NCBI RefSeq assembly: GCF_008017415.1
Contig: NZ_VRSV01000001.1
Location: forward strand, 1,240,001-1,304,000
Length of the DNA: 64,000 nucleotides
Direction of reading: 5' to 3'
DNA from: Microbacterium hatanonis
GTDB lineage: Bacteria; Actinomycetota; Actinomycetes; Actinomycetales; Microbacteriaceae
This document shows, piece after piece, positions 32,349-42,311 of this stretch. The notes under the pieces are model-generated. The model worked only from the letters and a program-made list of their open reading frames with translations, searched no databases and was not told the DNA's origin. Positions within the stretch are counted from its first letter, which is position 1; every line of letters begins with the position of its first letter. The translations under genes and the position numbers were made by a program.

Positions 32349-35011
32349 GCGGCGGTCGTCCTCACGGCCGCCACGATGGCATCCAGGGCACCCGGCAGCG
32401 CCGCAGCATCCGTTCCCCCACCCTGGGCGACGTCGTCACGCCCGCCGCCGCCGCCGCCGAGCGCCGCAGCCGCCGCCTTGGCCAGGGCGCCGGCCTTAAT
32501 GCCGCGAGCACGGGCGGCGTCGTTCGTCGCGACGACGACGGCGACACGATCCCCGACCAGCGCGCCGAGAGCGGCAACCGCCGGCTCGGAGCCGAGGCGA
32601 TCGCGCACCTGCAGAGCCAGCGAGCGTACGTCGTCGGCGGTCGCGGCCGTGCCGAGCGACTGGGCGACGACGCGGACCGAACCCGCGGCGACCGCAGAGT
32701 CGACCAGCTGCGGCAGACGATCGGCGAGGGCGCGCGACTCGAAGGCGGCGATCTTCTTCTCGGCGGCCTTGAGGCTCGCCGCCAGCTCCGCGATCTTCGC
32801 GGGCAGCTGGTCGCGCGGAGTCTTGAGCGACCCGGTCAGCTGCGACACGATGGCGCGCTCGGCGGCGAGTTCTCGGAACGCGTCCAGGCCGACGAGGGCC
32901 TCGACGCGGCGGTTCGACGCGCCCACCGACGACTCGCCGACGAGGTTGATGAGGCCGACCTCGGAGCTGGATCCGACGTGCGTGCCGGCGCAGAGCTCGC
33001 GCGACCACGGCCCGCCTATGTCGACCATCCGTACCGTCTGCCCGTACTTCTCGCCGAACAGCGCCATGGCGCCGGCCTCTTTGGCCTCGTCGAGCGAGAG
33101 CACCCGAGTGGTGACCTCGAGGTTGTCGCGTACCGCGTTGTTGGCGATCTCCTCGATCTCCGAACGCGTCTCGGGCGAGAGCGCCTGCCCCCAGCTGAAG
33201 TCGAAGCGGAGGTAGCCTGCTCGGTTCAGCGAGCCGGACTGCGTCGCGCTCCTGCCGAGCGTGTCGCGGAGGGCGGCGTGCACGAGGTGCGTCGCCGAGT
33301 GCGCCTGGCGCGCAGCACGACGGTTGGCCGCATCGACGACGCTCGTCGCAGGCTGACCGGCCGCGACCTCGCCGATCTTCACCTCGACCGTGTGGCTGAC
33401 CAGACCGGGCACCGGCTTCTGGACGTCGATCACGTCGAGCTCGTAGCCGGGACCGACGATGACGCCCTTGTCGGCGACCTGTCCGCCCGACTCCGCGTAG
33501 AGTGCGGTCTCGGCGAGGATCACCTCGGCGATCTGTCCCTCGCGGGCCCGGTCGACCGACACCCCGTCGACCAGGACCCCGAGGATCGTCGACGGCGTCT
33601 GAAGGTCGGTGTAGCCCGTGAAGACGGTCTCGCCCAGCGCACGGAAGTCGCGGTAGACGGTGTGGTCGGCGATCGCGCGGCGACGCGATTTGGCATCGTC
33701 CTTCGCGCGCTGACGCTGCTCCTGCATCAGCGCGTCGAACGCGGCGCGGTCGACCGTCAGGCCGGCTTCCTCGGCGACCTCGAGGGTGAGATCGACGGGG
33801 AACCCGTAGGTGTCGTGCAGCAGGAACGCCTCGGATCCGGTGATGGCAGAGCCGCCGGCATCCTTCGTCTGCGAGACCGCGAGATCGAGAATGGTCGATC
33901 CCGACGCGAGCGTACGGAGGAAGGTCTCCTCCTCGGCGTAGGCGTAGGGCGCGATGCGCGACCAGTCGTCGGAGACGATGGGGTAGGCGTCCTTCATCGC
34001 GTCGCGTGACGCGGTGAACAGCTCGGGGAAGGTCGCGCCCTCGACGCCGAGGAGGCGCATGGAGCGCACGGAGCGCCGCATGAGGCGGCGGAGGATGTAC
34101 CCGCGTCCCTCGTTCGAGGGCGTGACGCCGTCGGAGAGGAGCATGAGCGACGAGCGCACGTGGTCGGCGATCACGCGGAAGCGCACGTCGTCCTCGTGAA
34201 CGGCGCCGTACTTGCGGCCCGACAGCTCGACCGCGCGGTCGAGCACCGGGCGCACCTGGTCGATCTCGTACATGTTCTCGACGCCCTGCTTGATGAAGGC
34301 GACGCGCTCGAGACCCATGCCGGTGTCGATGTTCTTCTTCGGCAGCTCGCCGACGACGTCGAAGTCGACCTTCGAACGCACGTTGTTGATCGCGTACTGC
34401 ATGAAGACGAGGTTCCAGATCTCGGTGAACCTGTTGTCGTCGGCGACGGGGCCGCCGTCGCGGCCGTACTTCGGGCCGCGGTCGAAGTAGATCTCCGAGC
34501 AGGGCCCGGCGGGTCCGGGCTGACCGGTCGTCCAGTAGTTGTCCTCGCGACCGAGGCGCTGGATGCGAGAAGCGGGCAGCCCCGCGACCTTCTGCCAGAG
34601 CGCGACCGCCTCGTCGTCGTCTTCGTAGACGGTGACCCACAGGTCGCGCTCGGCGAACCCGAGACCGCCGTCGGACTCGGCGGAGGTCAGCAGCTCCCAC
34701 GCGTAGGAGATCGCGCCCTCTTTGAAGTAGTCGCCGAACGACCAGTTGCCCATCATCTGGAAGAACGTGCCGTGCCGAGCGGTCTTGCCGACCTCTTCGA
34801 TGTCATTGGTGCGGATGCACTTCTGCACATCGGCGGCGCGTGGATACGGCGCCGGCACGACTCCGGTGAGGTACGGGATGAACGGGACCATGCCGGCGAT
34901 CGTGAAAAGGATCGACGGGTCGTCGCTGACCAGGGAGGCCGACGGGACGATGGTGTGGTCGTTCTTCTCGAAGTAGTCGAGATAGCGCTGAGCGATGTCG
35001 GCGGTCTTCAT
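32345..35011 (-). CDS. alaS: Alanyl-tRNA synthetase
   Basis: 888 residues, full length. Class II catalytic core at the N-terminus (TIAGMVPFIPYLTG, RTNDIEEVGKTARHGTFFQMMGN region), tRNA-binding domain, editing domain with zinc ligands in HSATHLVHAAL and CAGTH, and the C-terminal DHHA1 domain with a GGGGGGRDDVAQGGG segment. The ATG at 35011 begins MKTADIAQRYLDYF, the usual start; the frame is open upstream but lacks similarity. Followed by ruvX with a 4 bp overlap. Confidence 0.98.
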   Translation of the reverse strand: MKTADIAQRYLDYFEKNDHTIVPSASLVSDDPSILFTIAGMVPFIPYLTGVVPAPYPRAADVQKCIRTNDIEEVGKTARHGTFFQMMGNWSFGDYFKEGAISYAWELLTSAESDGGLGFAERDLWVTVYEDDDEAVALWQKVAGLPASRIQRLGREDNYWTTGQPGPAGPCSEIYFDRGPKYGRDGGPVADDNRFTEIWNLVFMQYAINNVRSKVDFDVVGELPKKNIDTGMGLERVAFIKQGVENMYEIDQVRPVLDRAVELSGRKYGAVHEDDVRFRVIADHVRSSLMLLSDGVTPSNEGRGYILRRLMRRSVRSMRLLGVEGATFPELFTASRDAMKDAYPIVSDDWSRIAPYAYAEEETFLRTLASGSTILDLAVSQTKDAGGSAITGSEAFLLHDTYGFPVDLTLEVAEEAGLTVDRAAFDALMQEQRQRAKDDAKSRRRAIADHTVYRDFRALGETVFTGYTDLQTPSTILGVLVDGVSVDRAREGQIAEVILAETALYAESGGQVADKGVIVGPGYELDVIDVQKPVPGLVSHTVEVKIGEVAAGQPATSVVDAANRRAARQAHSATHLVHAALRDTLGRSATQSGSLNRAGYLRFDFSWGQALSPETRSEIEEIANNAVRDNLEVTTRVLSLDEAKEAGAMALFGEKYGQTVRMVDIGGPWSRELCAGTHVGSSSEVGLINLVGESSVGASNRRVEALVGLDAFRELAAERAIVSQLTGSLKTPRDQLPAKIAELAASLKAAEKKIAAFESRALADRLPQLVDSAVAAGSVRVVAQSLGTAATADDVRSLALQVRDRLGSEPAVAALGALVGDRVAVVVATNDAARARGIKAGALAKAAAAALGGGGGGRDDVAQGGGTDAAALPGALDAIVAAVRTTAA

Positions 35012-35072
35012 GGGATGGAGTCTCCGGAGGGCAGGATCGTGCGCGCCCGCGAGGGGCGTCGGTGGCGACGGT

Positions 35073-35357
35073 TCAGTCGGTGAGCTTGGCGGTGGCGTTC
35101 TTCGCGGCCTCGGCAGCGTCGGCGGCGACGTTGCCGGCGGCGGCGACCGCATCGGATGCGGCGGTCTTGGCCTCTGCGACGAGGTCGACGAACTGCGCCT
35201 CCTGGTCGCGGTAGGCGTCACCCATGCGGTCGGTGAACTCACCGATGCGGGCATCGACCTGCGAGAGCATCTCGTGTCCGCGCGGGTCTTTGTTCACCAG
35301 GTGGGCGACGACGAAGCCACCGGCGATACCGAGCACGAACCAGACGAAGGTCTTCAT
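35073..35357 (-). CDS. Small membrane protein of unknown function upstream of alaS
   Basis: 94 residues. One N-terminal transmembrane helix (about 3-20, TFVWFVLGIAGGFVVAHL) is followed by a polar Ala/Glu/Asp-rich tail (about 40-94) that is probably a long helix. No conserved domain is recognised; the shape recalls YtxH-type gas-vesicle or stress proteins, but this is weak. The ATG at 35357 was chosen over one 11 codons upstream because the membrane helix follows it directly. It lies 61 bp upstream of alaS and probably belongs to that operon. Confidence 0.75.
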   Translation of the reverse strand: MKTFVWFVLGIAGGFVVAHLVNKDPRGHEMLSQVDARIGEFTDRMGDAYRDQEAQFVDLVAEAKTAASDAVAAAGNVAADAAEAAKNATAKLTD

Positions 35358-35421
35358 AGTCACCATTTTCTCGCGAGGAGCCGCGAACACGGCGTCCTTT
35401 TCATCGTACTGCGCAGACGCG

Positions 35422-35454
35422 GAAGGGCGCCGGGGTGAACCCCCGACGCCCTTC
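35422..35454 (-). terminator. Strong hairpin after rpsD
   Basis: Arms GAAGGGCG and CGCCCTTC flank a second stem CGGGG/CCCCG, with one unpaired base on each side, on a GTTCA loop. It lies 20 bp downstream of the rpsD stop. The tail has no U-run, so termination would be of the tail-less kind. Confidence 0.55.
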
Positions 35455-35474
35455 TGAGCGGTAACGCTGAGCGC

Positions 35475-36104
35475 TTAGCGCGCCGCGTAGTACTCGACGA
35501 CGAGCTGCACGTCGCACGTGACGGGCACCTCGGCACGCTTCGGACGACGCACGAGGCGCGACTGCAGCGTGGTGAGGTCGACCTCGATGTACCCCGGAAC
35601 CAGGGGCAGCACCTCGGCGTGACCGCCGGCGGCTGCGACCTGGAAGGGCTCGAGGCCTTCGCTCTTGGTCTTGACGTGGATGAGCTGACCCGGCTTCACG
35701 CGGAACGACGGGCGGTCGACCGTCTGGCCGTCGACCAGGATGTGGCGGTGCACGACGAGCTGGCGGGCCTGCGCCGTGGTGCGGGCGAAGCCCGAACGCA
35801 GGACGAGCGCGTCCAGACGCATCTCGAGGAGCTCGACGAGGTTCTCACCGGTCAGGCCCTGGGTGCGGCGCGCCTCGTTGAACGCGTTGCGCATCTGCTT
35901 CTCGCGGATGCCGTACTGCTCGCGCAGACGCTGCTTCTCGCGGAGACGGACGGCGTAGTCGCTGTCGGTCTTGCGCTTGGTACGGCCATGCTCGCCGGGA
36001 GCGTAGGGACGCTTCTCGAGGTAGCGGGCGGCCTTCGGGGTGAGCGCGATACCGAGCGCTCGGGACATACGGACCTTGCGGCGGTCCTGGGACTTCGTAG
36101 GCAC
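35475..36104 (-). CDS. rpsD: 30S ribosomal protein S4
   Basis: 209 residues. Primary 16S rRNA-binding protein. N-terminal S4 domain without the zinc cysteines (C-minus form), with KRPYAPGEHGR at 31-41; the S4 RNA-binding fold follows in the RLDALVLRSGFARTTAQ region. The gene stands alone next to rarA and alaS and not beside rpsM-rpsK-rpoA. Upstream there is a leader of about 140 nt, long enough for S4 autoregulation, but no known leader motif was recognised. Confidence 0.97.
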   Translation of the reverse strand: MPTKSQDRRKVRMSRALGIALTPKAARYLEKRPYAPGEHGRTKRKTDSDYAVRLREKQRLREQYGIREKQMRNAFNEARRTQGLTGENLVELLEMRLDALVLRSGFARTTAQARQLVVHRHILVDGQTVDRPSFRVKPGQLIHVKTKSEGLEPFQVAAAGGHAEVLPLVPGYIEVDLTTLQSRLVRRPKRAEVPVTCDVQLVVEYYAAR

Positions 36105-36250
36105 GAAGAACTCCTTCTGGGACGTGGCCGCGCATCTCGCAGCTCACGGACGTATCACCCGCTCCCGCCCTACCGGTGCGCACGTCGGGGCATACCGGAA
36201 GGTGATCGAGGAAGAAGGGGATGCCCGAAAACTGTGTTTCGAGCCGATCC

Positions 36251-36256
36251 AGCCTA
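36251..36256 (-). promoter_or_regulatory. Likely -10 element of rpsD
   Basis: TAGGCT on the minus strand, identical to the proposed pyr operon -10. It would give a 5' leader of about 140 nt. No clear -35. Confidence 0.4.
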
Positions 36257-36285
36257 ACAGACGGAGCTGGGACGCCCTCTCCGCG

Positions 36286-37614
36286 TCACTCGCCGTCGAC
36301 GATCCGGCGGATCTTGGCCAGACGCGCCGAGATGTCGCGCTCCTGCCCGTGCGTGGTCGGGTCGTAGTACCGACGCCCGCGGAGCTCGTCGGGCAGGTAC
36401 TGCTGTGTCACGATGCCGATGTCGCTGTCGTGCGGATAGAGGTAGCCCTTGCCGTGGCCCAGACGCTTCGCGCCCGGGTAGTGCGCGTCGCGCAGATGCG
36501 GGGGCACGCGCCCGAAGCCGCCGGCGCGGACATCGGCGATGGCGCTGTTGATCGCGTTGTAGGCCGCGTTCGACTTCGCCGTCGTCGCGAGGTACGCCGT
36601 GGCTTCGGCCAGGGGGATGCGCCCCTCCGGCATGCCGATGAACGCGACGGCGTCGGCGGCCGCGATCGCGATCTGGAGCGCCTGCGGGTCGGCGAGGCCG
36701 ATGTCTTCCGCCGCGGAGATGACGAGACGGCGCGCGATGAAACGGGGGTCCTCCCCCGCCTCGACCATCCGAGCGAGGTAGTGCATCGCGGCATCGACGT
36801 CGGATCCGCGGATCGACTTGATGAAGGCGCTGATGACGTCGTAGTGCTCGTCGCCCTGGCGGTCGTACCGCAGGAGCGCGCGGTCGACGGCCTGCGCGAT
36901 GTGGTCGGCGGTGATCGTCGGGTCGGCGTCGTCGGTGTCGAGGGCGACGGATGCTGCGGCCTCGAGCGCCGTGAGGGCGCGTCGTGCGTCGCCCGAGGCC
37001 AGTCGTACCAGGGCGCTCCGCGCGTCGTCGTCGAGCACCACCGACCCGGCGAGTCCTCGGGGATCGCTGACCGCCCGGTCGATGAGCCCGGCGAGGTCGT
37101 CGTCTTCGAGCGGACGGAGGGTGAGCAGGAGCGACCGGGAGAGCAAGGGAGAGATGACCGAGAACGACGGGTTCTCTGTCGTCGCCGCGATCAGGACGAC
37201 CCAGCCGTTCTCGACGCCCGGGAGCAGCGCGTCCTGCTGCGCCTTGGTGAAGCGGTGGATCTCATCGAGGAAGAGGATCGTCGAGGAGTCGTAGAGGTCG
37301 CGCTGCGTCAAGGCCTCCTGCATGACCTCGCGCACGTCCTTCACCCCCGCCGTCACCGCCGACAGCTCTACGAAACGGCGGCCCGATGATCGGGCGATCG
37401 CCTGGGCGAGAGTGGTCTTGCCTGTTCCCGGAGGGCCCCACAGGATCACGGAGGCCGCGGTGCCCGGACTCGATGCATCCGACGAGGCCAGCGTGACGAG
37501 GGGCGATCCGGGACGAAGGAGGTGGCCCTGGCCGGCGACCTCGTCGAGGCTCGTCGGCCGCATCCGCACCGCCAACGGCGTCTGCCCGGGGAAGAGGGCG
37601 GCGGAGGGAGTCAC
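36286..37614 (-). CDS. rarA: Replication-associated recombination protein A (AAA ATPase)
   Basis: 442 residues. AAA+ clamp-loader-like ATPase with Walker A GPPGTGKTT and Walker B LFLDEIHRF, sensor 1 (AATTENPS), and the C-terminal tetramerisation and MgsA domains (GMPEGRIPLAEA, PHLRDAHYPGAKRLGHGKGYLYPHD). It acts at stalled forks. The GTG start lies 6 bases after a TAGCCT -10 element, so the mRNA may be leaderless. Divergent from the small membrane protein gene at 37726. Confidence 0.96.
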   Translation of the reverse strand: MTPSAALFPGQTPLAVRMRPTSLDEVAGQGHLLRPGSPLVTLASSDASSPGTAASVILWGPPGTGKTTLAQAIARSSGRRFVELSAVTAGVKDVREVMQEALTQRDLYDSSTILFLDEIHRFTKAQQDALLPGVENGWVVLIAATTENPSFSVISPLLSRSLLLTLRPLEDDDLAGLIDRAVSDPRGLAGSVVLDDDARSALVRLASGDARRALTALEAAASVALDTDDADPTITADHIAQAVDRALLRYDRQGDEHYDVISAFIKSIRGSDVDAAMHYLARMVEAGEDPRFIARRLVISAAEDIGLADPQALQIAIAAADAVAFIGMPEGRIPLAEATAYLATTAKSNAAYNAINSAIADVRAGGFGRVPPHLRDAHYPGAKRLGHGKGYLYPHDSDIGIVTQQYLPDELRGRRYYDPTTHGQERDISARLAKIRRIVDGE

Positions 37615-37620
37615 TCGAAC

Positions 37621-37626
37621 AGGCTA
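37621..37626 (-). promoter_or_regulatory. Likely -10 element of rarA (leaderless)
   Basis: TAGCCT on the minus strand ends six bases before the rarA GTG, the spacing expected when transcription starts at or next to the initiation codon. The -35 is not conserved. Confidence 0.45.
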
Positions 37627-37658
37627 ATCGCGACACGCGACATCGGTTCCGCGCGCGT

Positions 37659-37688
37659 TTGGTGCGCCGCATCCGCCCTGCGTAGGAT
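37659..37688 (+). promoter_or_regulatory. Likely promoter of the 37726 gene
   Basis: TTGGTG (37659-37664), an 18 bp spacer, and TAGGAT (37683-37688). A GGAGGAGG ribosome binding site precedes the GTG at 37726. Confidence 0.5.
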
Positions 37689-37725
37689 TTCTCGCGCCCG
37701 GACGCACCGGACGGAGGAGGCCCGC

Positions 37726-38040
37726 GTGGCGACAGGTGGCAAGGACCGAAGCGCGAAAGCGGCTCGCGAACGCGCGAGGATCTACCAGGCCCGCCAGGAG
37801 CTGCACGCCGCGCAGAAGCAGCGTCGCACGCGCGACAACCTGATTGCCGGGGTCGCCGGCGCGGTGATCGTGCTCGCGGCCATCGGCGCGCAGGTCGCCT
37901 ACTTCACCGCCGGCCCGGGAGCGCCCGAGCCCGTAGCCACGAGCGAGCCGTCCCCCTCGACGAGCACCGCACCCGGCACGGAGTCGACGCAAGCGCCGAC
38001 GCCCGATGCGACGGAGCCCGCCGCCACACCGACGCCCTGA
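37726..38040 (+). CDS. Small single-pass membrane protein of unknown function
   Basis: 104 residues. A basic cytoplasmic N-terminus (about 1-38, rich in Arg, Lys and Ala) is followed by one transmembrane helix (about 43-64, IAGVAGAVIVLAAIGAQVAY). The tail is external, disordered, and rich in Ser, Thr, Pro and Ala. No catalytic motif is seen. The GTG start is preceded by an excellent GGAGGAGG. It lies 83 bp upstream of the DUF349 gene on the same strand; the two may be co-transcribed, since only a short gap separates them. The charge pattern predicts N-in, C-out topology. Confidence 0.75.
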   Translation: MATGGKDRSAKAARERARIYQARQELHAAQKQRRTRDNLIAGVAGAVIVLAAIGAQVAYFTAGPGAPEPVATSEPSPSTSTAPGTESTQAPTPDATEPAATPTP

Positions 38041-38123
38041 TCCTGCGAGCGTCTGCCGGTCGTACTAGGCTCAGGTCCGTCCATGCACGCCTACGGCGCG
38101 AGCCGCGATGAGGGTAACAACAC

Positions 38124-39380
38124 GTGACTGCTGGCGCAGACCTCCCCGAAACAACTCCGACCCCGTGGGGTCGCGTCGATGAAGACGGAACCGTATCGGT
38201 TCGAGAATCCGACGGCTGGCGTGTGGTCGGCCAGTACCCCGACGGCACCGCCGAAGAGGCGCTCGCCTACTACGAGCGCAAGTTCGCCGATCTCGCCGGA
38301 GAGGTGACGCTCCTCGAGGTGCGCCACCGCCGCGCCGGTGCTTCGGCGTCCGACCTGCGGAGCACCGCGTCGACGCTGCGCGGCCGTATCGAGGGCGCAT
38401 CGGCGGTCGGAGACCTCGCCGCGCTGCTCGCTCGCCTCGAGACGCTCACCGGCGCTCTCGCCGAGGCGACCGAGACAGAGGCCGCCGCCGCGAAGGAAGC
38501 CGTCGACGAGGCGGTGCGCGAGCGCACCGCTCTGGTCGAGCGTGCCGAGGCGCTGGCCGCCCGCGACCCCAAGACGGTGCAGTGGAAGCAGGCCTCGGCC
38601 GACATGACGGCCCTGTTCGATCAGTGGCAGAGCCACCAGCAGAACGGCCCGCGGCTTCCGAAGTCTCTCGCTCAGCAGCTGTGGCGCCGCTTCCGCGACG
38701 CTCGCGGCACCGTCGACCGCCACCGCCGCGAGTTCTACGCAGAGCTCGACGAGACGCAGAAGTCGGCCCGCGACGCCAAGACCCGCCTCGTCGAGCGTGC
38801 CGAAGCGCTCGCTCCGCGCGGGGAGGACGGAATCGGTTCGTACCGCGACCTCCTCGACCAGTGGAAGGCTGCCGGCCGCGCCGGCAAGAAGGCCGACGAC
38901 GCGCTCTGGGCTCGTTTCAAGGCGGCGGGCGATGCCCTCTACTCCGCCCGGACCGAGCGCGAGGCCGCCGAGGTCGAGGACTCCCGCGAGAAGATCGAGC
39001 AGAAGAAGGCCCTCCTGGTCGAGGCCGCTCCGATCGTCGACGAGCGCGATCTCGCACGCGCGCGCGCCTCGCTCACTGCGATCCAGCGCAAGTGGGACGA
39101 GATCGGCCGCATCTTCCCGCGCGACCAGGAGCGCGTCCTCGACGACGAGCTCCGCAAGGTCGAGCAGAGCGTGCGCACGCGCGAAGACGCCGAATGGAAG
39201 AGCAACAACCCCGAAACGAAGGCGCGCACGAACGATATGACGCGCCAGCTCACCGACGCGATCGACAAGCTCGAAGCCGAGGTCGCCGAGGCGAACGCAC
39301 GCGGCGACAAGCGTGCGGCGGCTCAGGCGTCCGAGGCCCTCGAAGCCCGTCGCGCGTGGTTGCGCGCCGTCGGCGGCTGA
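38124..39380 (+). CDS. DUF349 coiled-coil protein
   Basis: 418 residues. An N-terminal segment of about 75 residues with a PWGRVDEDGTVSV motif is followed by three or more DUF349 repeats, each with a W-x10-RFK/FR-type core (for example DQWKAAGRAGKKADDALWARFKAA split across residues near 250). The rest is highly charged helix, very probably coiled coil. DUF349 proteins are widespread in actinobacteria, but the role is not established. The GTG start was taken because the family begins TPTPWGRV. It ends 88 bp before the next gene. Confidence 0.88.
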   Translation: MTAGADLPETTPTPWGRVDEDGTVSVRESDGWRVVGQYPDGTAEEALAYYERKFADLAGEVTLLEVRHRRAGASASDLRSTASTLRGRIEGASAVGDLAALLARLETLTGALAEATETEAAAAKEAVDEAVRERTALVERAEALAARDPKTVQWKQASADMTALFDQWQSHQQNGPRLPKSLAQQLWRRFRDARGTVDRHRREFYAELDETQKSARDAKTRLVERAEALAPRGEDGIGSYRDLLDQWKAAGRAGKKADDALWARFKAAGDALYSARTEREAAEVEDSREKIEQKKALLVEAAPIVDERDLARARASLTAIQRKWDEIGRIFPRDQERVLDDELRKVEQSVRTREDAEWKSNNPETKARTNDMTRQLTDAIDKLEAEVAEANARGDKRAAAQASEALEARRAWLRAVGG

Positions 39381-39468
39381 GTCCTCCCCCGGGTCGCGAG
39401 CCCGGGCTCTTGTCCACAGTCGTCCTCGATCCGGCGCACGGCGTCGAGCCGAGCGGCAGACTTCGAGG

Positions 39469-40008
39469 ATGCCCTCGCCGTTCGTGTACCTCCCGGGCGT
39501 TCGTCTGACGGAGGCCGAGCTGTCCGCGGCGTGCCTCGACGGGCACGTCGTCGCCCTCGGCGATGGCTACATCCCGGCAGACGTGGTCGAGAGCACGGTG
39601 CTGCGAGCGGCATCGGTGGCGCACCTGCTCGGCACCACCCTCGCGGCTACCCACGAGAGCGCGGCGTGGATCCTGGGGCGGCTCGATGAGCCGCCCGCGC
39701 GGCACAGTGTTCAGCGCGCGGTCGACAGGCGGCTGCACCACGTCGTCTCCCGCCGGCTCCTCTACCGCGACCCGTTCATCGAGGGGTCCGACCTGCTCGA
39801 GATCGCCCGCGTCCGTGTGAGCACCCCCGCGCGCACGCTGGCCGATCTCGCGCGCAGCCCCGAGTCGTCGAGCCGGGCTCTCGCGCGCCGCTGGGCGCTA
39901 GAACGGCCCGACGACGCCGCCGAATCCCTGGCGTGGCTCGAGCGGCATCGCAGCATCCCCCACAAGAGGAACGCGCGGATGCTGCTGGCCTCGGTCAGGA
40001 CGTCGTGA
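39469..40008 (+). CDS. AbiEi-antitoxin-like protein
   Basis: 179 residues. The arrangement resembles C-terminal parts of type IV AbiEi-family antitoxins and related actinobacterial proteins: an [12 protein letters not shown] segment, then [35 protein letters not shown] split over residues 95-130, with the [11 protein letters not shown] motif typical of the group. No helix-turn-helix is obvious at the N-terminus and no AbiEii nucleotidyltransferase toxin is adjacent, so it looks solitary. The ATG at 39469 follows CGAGG. The end overlaps the relA end by 14 bp, tail to tail. Confidence 0.65.
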   Translation: MPSPFVYLPGVRLTEAELSAACLDGHVVALGDGYIPADVVESTVLRAASVAHLLGTTLAATHESAAWILGRLDEPPARHSVQRAVDRRLHHVVSRRLLYRDPFIEGSDLLEIARVRVSTPARTLADLARSPESSSRALARRWALERPDDAAESLAWLERHRSIPHKRNARMLLASVRTS

Positions 40009-42247
40009 CGCGGTAGACGTCGTAGACCGCGTCGATGCGACGCACGGCGTTGAGCACCCGGTCGAGATGCACGGTGTCGCCCATCTCGAAGACGAAGCGG
40101 CTCAGCGCGAGCCGGTCGTTCGTCGTCGAGACGGTCGCCGAGAGGATATTCACGTGATGCTCGCTGAGCACCCGGGTGACGTCGCTCAGCAGCGCCGAGC
40201 GATCGAGTGCCTCGACCTGGATCTGCACGAGGAAGACGCTCTTCGACGTCGGTGCCCACTCGACCTCGATGATGCGTTCGGGGTCGTTGCGGAGAGCCGT
40301 GACGTTCGTGCAGTCGGTGCGGTGAACGGAGACACCGCTCCCCCGCGTGACGAAACCGATGACCTCGTCGCCGGGCACCGGCGTGCAGCACTTCGCGAGC
40401 TTCACCAGGATGTCGGGAGCACCGCGCACGAGAACGCCCGAATCGCCGCCGCGCGGGGCATGGCTGCGGCCCACGTGCGGGATGTCGATGGGGCCGGTCG
40501 ATGTGTCGCCCGCGCTGACGAGCGCGGTGACCTTCTCGATGACCGACTGCGTCGAGACGTTGCCCTCGCCGACGGCGGCGTACAGGGCCGAGACGTCTTC
40601 GTACTTGAGCTGGTGGGCGACCTCGGAGAACGAGTCCTGGTTCATGAGGCGCTGGAGCGGCAGGTTCTGCCGACGCATCGCGCGTGCGATGGCGTCCTTG
40701 CCCTGCTCGATGGCCTCTTCGCGGCGCTCTTTGGTGAACCATCCGCGGATCTTGTTGCGGGCGCGGGTGCTGCGCACGAAGCCGAGCCAGTCCTGGCTGG
40801 GGCCGGCATCGGGGTTCTTCGAGGTGAAGACCTCCACCACGTCGCCGCTCTTGAGCTCCGACTCCAGCGGGACGAGGCGGCCGTTGACCTTCGCACCCAT
40901 CGTGCGGTGACCGATCTCGGTGTGGACGGCGTAGGCGAAGTCGACCGGGGTGGCACCGGCGGGCAGTCCCACCACGCGCCCCTTGGGCGTGAAGACGTAG
41001 ACCTCCTTGGCACCGATCTCGAACCGCAGCGAATCGAGGAACTCGCTCGGGTCGGCGGTCTCGGCCTGCCAGTCGGAGATGTGCGCCAGCCACGCCATAT
41101 CGGCGTCGAGCGACTTCGAGTCGGCCTTTCCGCCGGCCATGCGCTCTTTGTACTTCCAGTGCGCAGCGACGCCGTACTCCGCCTGGTGGTGCATCTCGTT
41201 CGTGCGGATCTGCAGCTCGACCGTGCGTCCTGACGGCCCGATCACCGTGGTGTGGAGCGACTGGTACAGGTTGAACTTCGGTGTGGCGATGTAGTCCTTG
41301 AAGCGCCCCGGGAGCGGGGTCCAGCGCGCGTGTATCGCGCCGAGCACGGCGTAGCAGTCGCGGACGGTGCCGACGAGGATGCGGATGCCGATGAGGTCAT
41401 AGATGTCGTCGAACTCGCGGCCCCGCACGACCATCTTCTGGTACACGGAGTAGAGCTGCTTGGGTCGTCCCATCACCCGTCCGCGGATGCGGAGCTCGCG
41501 AAGGTCGGCGTCGACGGCGGCGATGACGTTCTGCACGTACTGCTCGCGCTGCGGGGTGCGCTGTTTGACGAGGCTGTCGATCTCTGCGTACAGCTTCGGG
41601 TGGAGGACCGCGAACGAGAGATCTTCCAGTTCGGACTTGATCGCCTGGATGCCGAGGCGGTTCGCCAGCGGAGCGTAGATCTCGAGCGTCTCGGTGGCCT
41701 TCTTCGCCGCCTTCTCGGGCGGGACGAAGCCCCACGTGCGGGCGTTGTGGAGTCGGTCGGCGAGCTTGATCAGCAGAACCCGGATGTCGCGCGACATCGC
41801 GACGATCATCTTGCGGACGGTCTCGGCCTGGGCGCTCTCGCCGTACTTGACCTTGTCGAGCTTCGTGACCCCGTCGACGAGCATCGCGACCTCGTCGCCG
41901 AAGTCGGCGGCCAACTCGTCGAGCGGATAGCCGGTGTCTTCGACGGTGTCGTGAAGGAGGGCCGCCGCGATGGCGCGCGGTCCGAGTCCGAGATCGGCCA
42001 GGATCTGCGCAACGGCGAGCGGGTGCGTGATGTACGGCTCGCCGCTCTGGCGCTTCTGTTCGCGATGCGCCTTCTCGGCGACCGTGTACGCCCGCGTGAT
42101 GATCCCGAGGTCGCCCTTCGGGTGGTGCGTGCGCACCGTCTGCACGAGCTTGTCGACGTCGTCGCGGCGCGCCGCGCGCGAGAAGATGCGCGGCACGAGG
42201 CGGCGCAGGCTGGAGGTCTGCGCGGCAGGAGGAACGATCTCGGTCAC
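39995..42247 (-). CDS. relA: Bifunctional (p)ppGpp synthetase/hydrolase RelA
   Basis: 750 residues. The N-terminal HD hydrolase domain has [10 protein letters not shown] and [11 protein letters not shown]; the synthetase domain has [17 protein letters not shown] and [15 protein letters not shown] ([20 protein letters not shown]) and the C-terminal ACT domain (about 675-750) follow. The intact HD motif suggests that it both makes and degrades (p)ppGpp, as single long RSH proteins do in actinobacteria. The GTG start at 42247 has no other gene upstream on this strand for 64 bp. It converges with the AbiEi-like gene. Confidence 0.96.
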   Translation of the reverse strand: MTEIVPPAAQTSSLRRLVPRIFSRAARRDDVDKLVQTVRTHHPKGDLGIITRAYTVAEKAHREQKRQSGEPYITHPLAVAQILADLGLGPRAIAAALLHDTVEDTGYPLDELAADFGDEVAMLVDGVTKLDKVKYGESAQAETVRKMIVAMSRDIRVLLIKLADRLHNARTWGFVPPEKAAKKATETLEIYAPLANRLGIQAIKSELEDLSFAVLHPKLYAEIDSLVKQRTPQREQYVQNVIAAVDADLRELRIRGRVMGRPKQLYSVYQKMVVRGREFDDIYDLIGIRILVGTVRDCYAVLGAIHARWTPLPGRFKDYIATPKFNLYQSLHTTVIGPSGRTVELQIRTNEMHHQAEYGVAAHWKYKERMAGGKADSKSLDADMAWLAHISDWQAETADPSEFLDSLRFEIGAKEVYVFTPKGRVVGLPAGATPVDFAYAVHTEIGHRTMGAKVNGRLVPLESELKSGDVVEVFTSKNPDAGPSQDWLGFVRSTRARNKIRGWFTKERREEAIEQGKDAIARAMRRQNLPLQRLMNQDSFSEVAHQLKYEDVSALYAAVGEGNVSTQSVIEKVTALVSAGDTSTGPIDIPHVGRSHAPRGGDSGVLVRGAPDILVKLAKCCTPVPGDEVIGFVTRGSGVSVHRTDCTNVTALRNDPERIIEVEWAPTSKSVFLVQIQVEALDRSALLSDVTRVLSEHHVNILSATVSTTNDRLALSRFVFEMGDTVHLDRVLNAVRRIDAVYDVYRVTTS

Positions 42248-42311
42248 CCGGTCACCTCCACCTGTCGACGAATCTCACAATCCTACGCCGCACTCAGCCG
42301 GTGATCGTCGC

